Source: an uncultured beta proteobacterium (lineage in GTDB: Bacteria; Pseudomonadota; Gammaproteobacteria; Burkholderiales; Burkholderiaceae_C). Taken from it: 13,843 nt of DNA. Within the stretch, counting starts at the first letter, position 1. Every line of letters begins with the position of its first letter. A program made the translations under genes and the position numbers. Of this stretch, positions 13,007-13,843 are shown one piece after another. Below the pieces are notes generated by a model that ran no database searches, was not told the DNA's origin, and was given only the letters and a program-made list of their open reading frames with translations. The stretch covers positions 1 through 13,843 of the forward strand of contig CAJASG010000151.1 in NCBI GenBank assembly GCA_903944555.1, in the 5' to 3' direction.

Positions 13007-13843
13007 TCAATCCCGCAGAGAGTGGTGAGTAAGCGACATGAACAACTGCTCCAGATCGGCGTGGCCAAAACGCGCATGACTGACCACCAGGCCAGCAGCG
13101 TCCACGGCGGCAATGGCAGAGACAAAACTCCTCCGGGAGGCCAGCGTGAGCTGCACGCCAGCCCCGTGGCGGGTGACGTCACCAAAGGGTGACAGCACGG
13201 TGTGCAAGCGCTCCAGCGCATCGCCCTCCACCGCCAGCTGCAGCAGTGTTCCGCTGGTGTTTAGCAGGTCAACCAAGGCGCCTTGAATCAACACGCGTCC
13301 CTGGTCCAGAATGACCACGCGATCGGCAATGGCCTCGACCTCCTCCATGTAGTGCGAGGTGTAAATCACGGCACAGCCGTCCAGCGCAAGCTGTTTGATG
13401 GCTTGCAACAGAAACGCACGAGATTGCGGGTCAACACCCACGGTAGGTTCGTCAAATAACAACAACTCGGGGCGGTGCAGCATGGCGATGGCCAAATTCA
13501 GGCGTCGCTTGAGGCCGCCCGACAGGCGATCGGCATGCACCGTGGCGTAGCGCTCCAATTGCGCAAAGGCCAGGCAGTCGGCAATCCGCGACTTTTTCTC
13601 GCTACCCGACAAGTGGCCCACGCCGGCGAAGCAAGCCAGGTTCTCGGCCACGCTCAGGCTGGGGTAAAAGGCGTACTCCTGGGGGGCGACGGCAATGCGT
13701 GTCGGCGCGCGGGCGCGGGCTGCCGCCAGGGGCTGCTGGTCGATGGTGACGTCGCCGCTCTGTATCGGCAGCAAGCCGGAGAGGTGCGCAATCAGCGTGG
13801 TTTTTCCCGCGCCGTTGGGGCCCAACAAGCCCAGCACCTCACC
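13007..13843 (-). CDS. ABC transporter ATP-binding protein, 5' end cut off
   Basis: The visible 278 residues form almost a whole ATPase. The frame is open to the right edge (GEVLGLLG), so the true start lies outside the window, probably 20-35 codons further. Counting from the first visible residue, Walker A GPNGAGKT is at 8-15, the Q-loop glutamine near 55 (APQE), the signature LSGGL at 107-111 (last residue L, not the usual Q), Walker B LLLFDEP at 127-133 and the switch histidine at 164 (YTSHYMEEVE). A C-terminal extension of about 90 residues follows, as in exporters of the NatA/YbhF type. It energises the permease encoded 2 bp downstream. Confidence 0.93.
   Translation of the reverse strand, partial: GEVLGLLGPNGAGKTTLIAHLSGLLPIQSGDVTIDQQPLAAARARAPTRIAVAPQEYAFYPSLSVAENLACFAGVGHLSGSEKKSRIADCLAFAQLERYATVHADRLSGGLKRRLNLAIAMLHRPELLLFDEPTVGVDPQSRAFLLQAIKQLALDGCAVIYTSHYMEEVEAIADRVVILDQGRVLIQGALVDLLNTSGTLLQLAVEGDALERLHTVLSPFGDVTRHGAGVQLTLASRRSFVSAIAAVDAAGLVVSHARFGHADLEQLFMSLTHHSLRD

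Noticed and set aside
1..13843. CRISPR array, phage defence island or transposon
   Set aside because: There are no regularly spaced direct repeats, no cas-like or transposase genes, and the gene content is mostly housekeeping. The window shows no complete undescribed multi-gene system.

Overview
The window looks like chromosomal DNA of a GC-rich betaproteobacterium, most likely a Comamonadaceae member of the Rhodoferax/Polaromonas type. The basis is protein character (a long DsbD/ScsB-like protein, a beta-type PriA, hemE next to priA) and a short interspersed repeat resembling ones I recall from that family. No database search was possible, so the taxonomy is inference. I see no phage, transposase, CRISPR, tRNA or rRNA.

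Layout. Minus strand, 1-3916: a B12-binding-type radical SAM protein, then a membrane sensor histidine kinase, then the start of a creatininase-family amidohydrolase that runs off the left edge. The three are closely spaced and may be one operon. Divergent from the radical SAM gene, with 17 bp between the start codons, is a small DUF167/YggU gene (3934-4275). It converges on an outer-membrane beta-barrel gene (4301-4936, minus), whose probable intrinsic terminator lies inside the 3' end of the DUF167 gene. A divergent control region of about 210 bp separates the barrel gene from dsbD and carries a CRP-like palindrome. On the plus strand follow dsbD, a CoA-binding protein, hemE (uroporphyrinogen decarboxylase) and priA (replication-restart helicase). 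The 372-bp gap before priA holds two consensus DnaA boxes. Convergent with priA, on the minus strand at the right edge, are an ABC-2 permease and its ATPase (5' end cut off).

Working together: the ABC pair forms one exporter. DsbD supplies reducing equivalents to the periplasm, and hemE makes tetrapyrroles. The window otherwise mixes housekeeping and accessory functions rather than showing one dedicated pathway.

The most unusual signal is a family of short repeats (about 50-60 bp, core TAGCTGCTTGCG). Two degenerate copies lie inside dsbD in the same orientation and the same codon phase. They encode the hydrophobic core of the signal peptide and the last membrane helix. A third copy is non-coding, between priA and the ABC genes. 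This suggests an interspersed element that can be used as ready-made membrane-spanning sequence.
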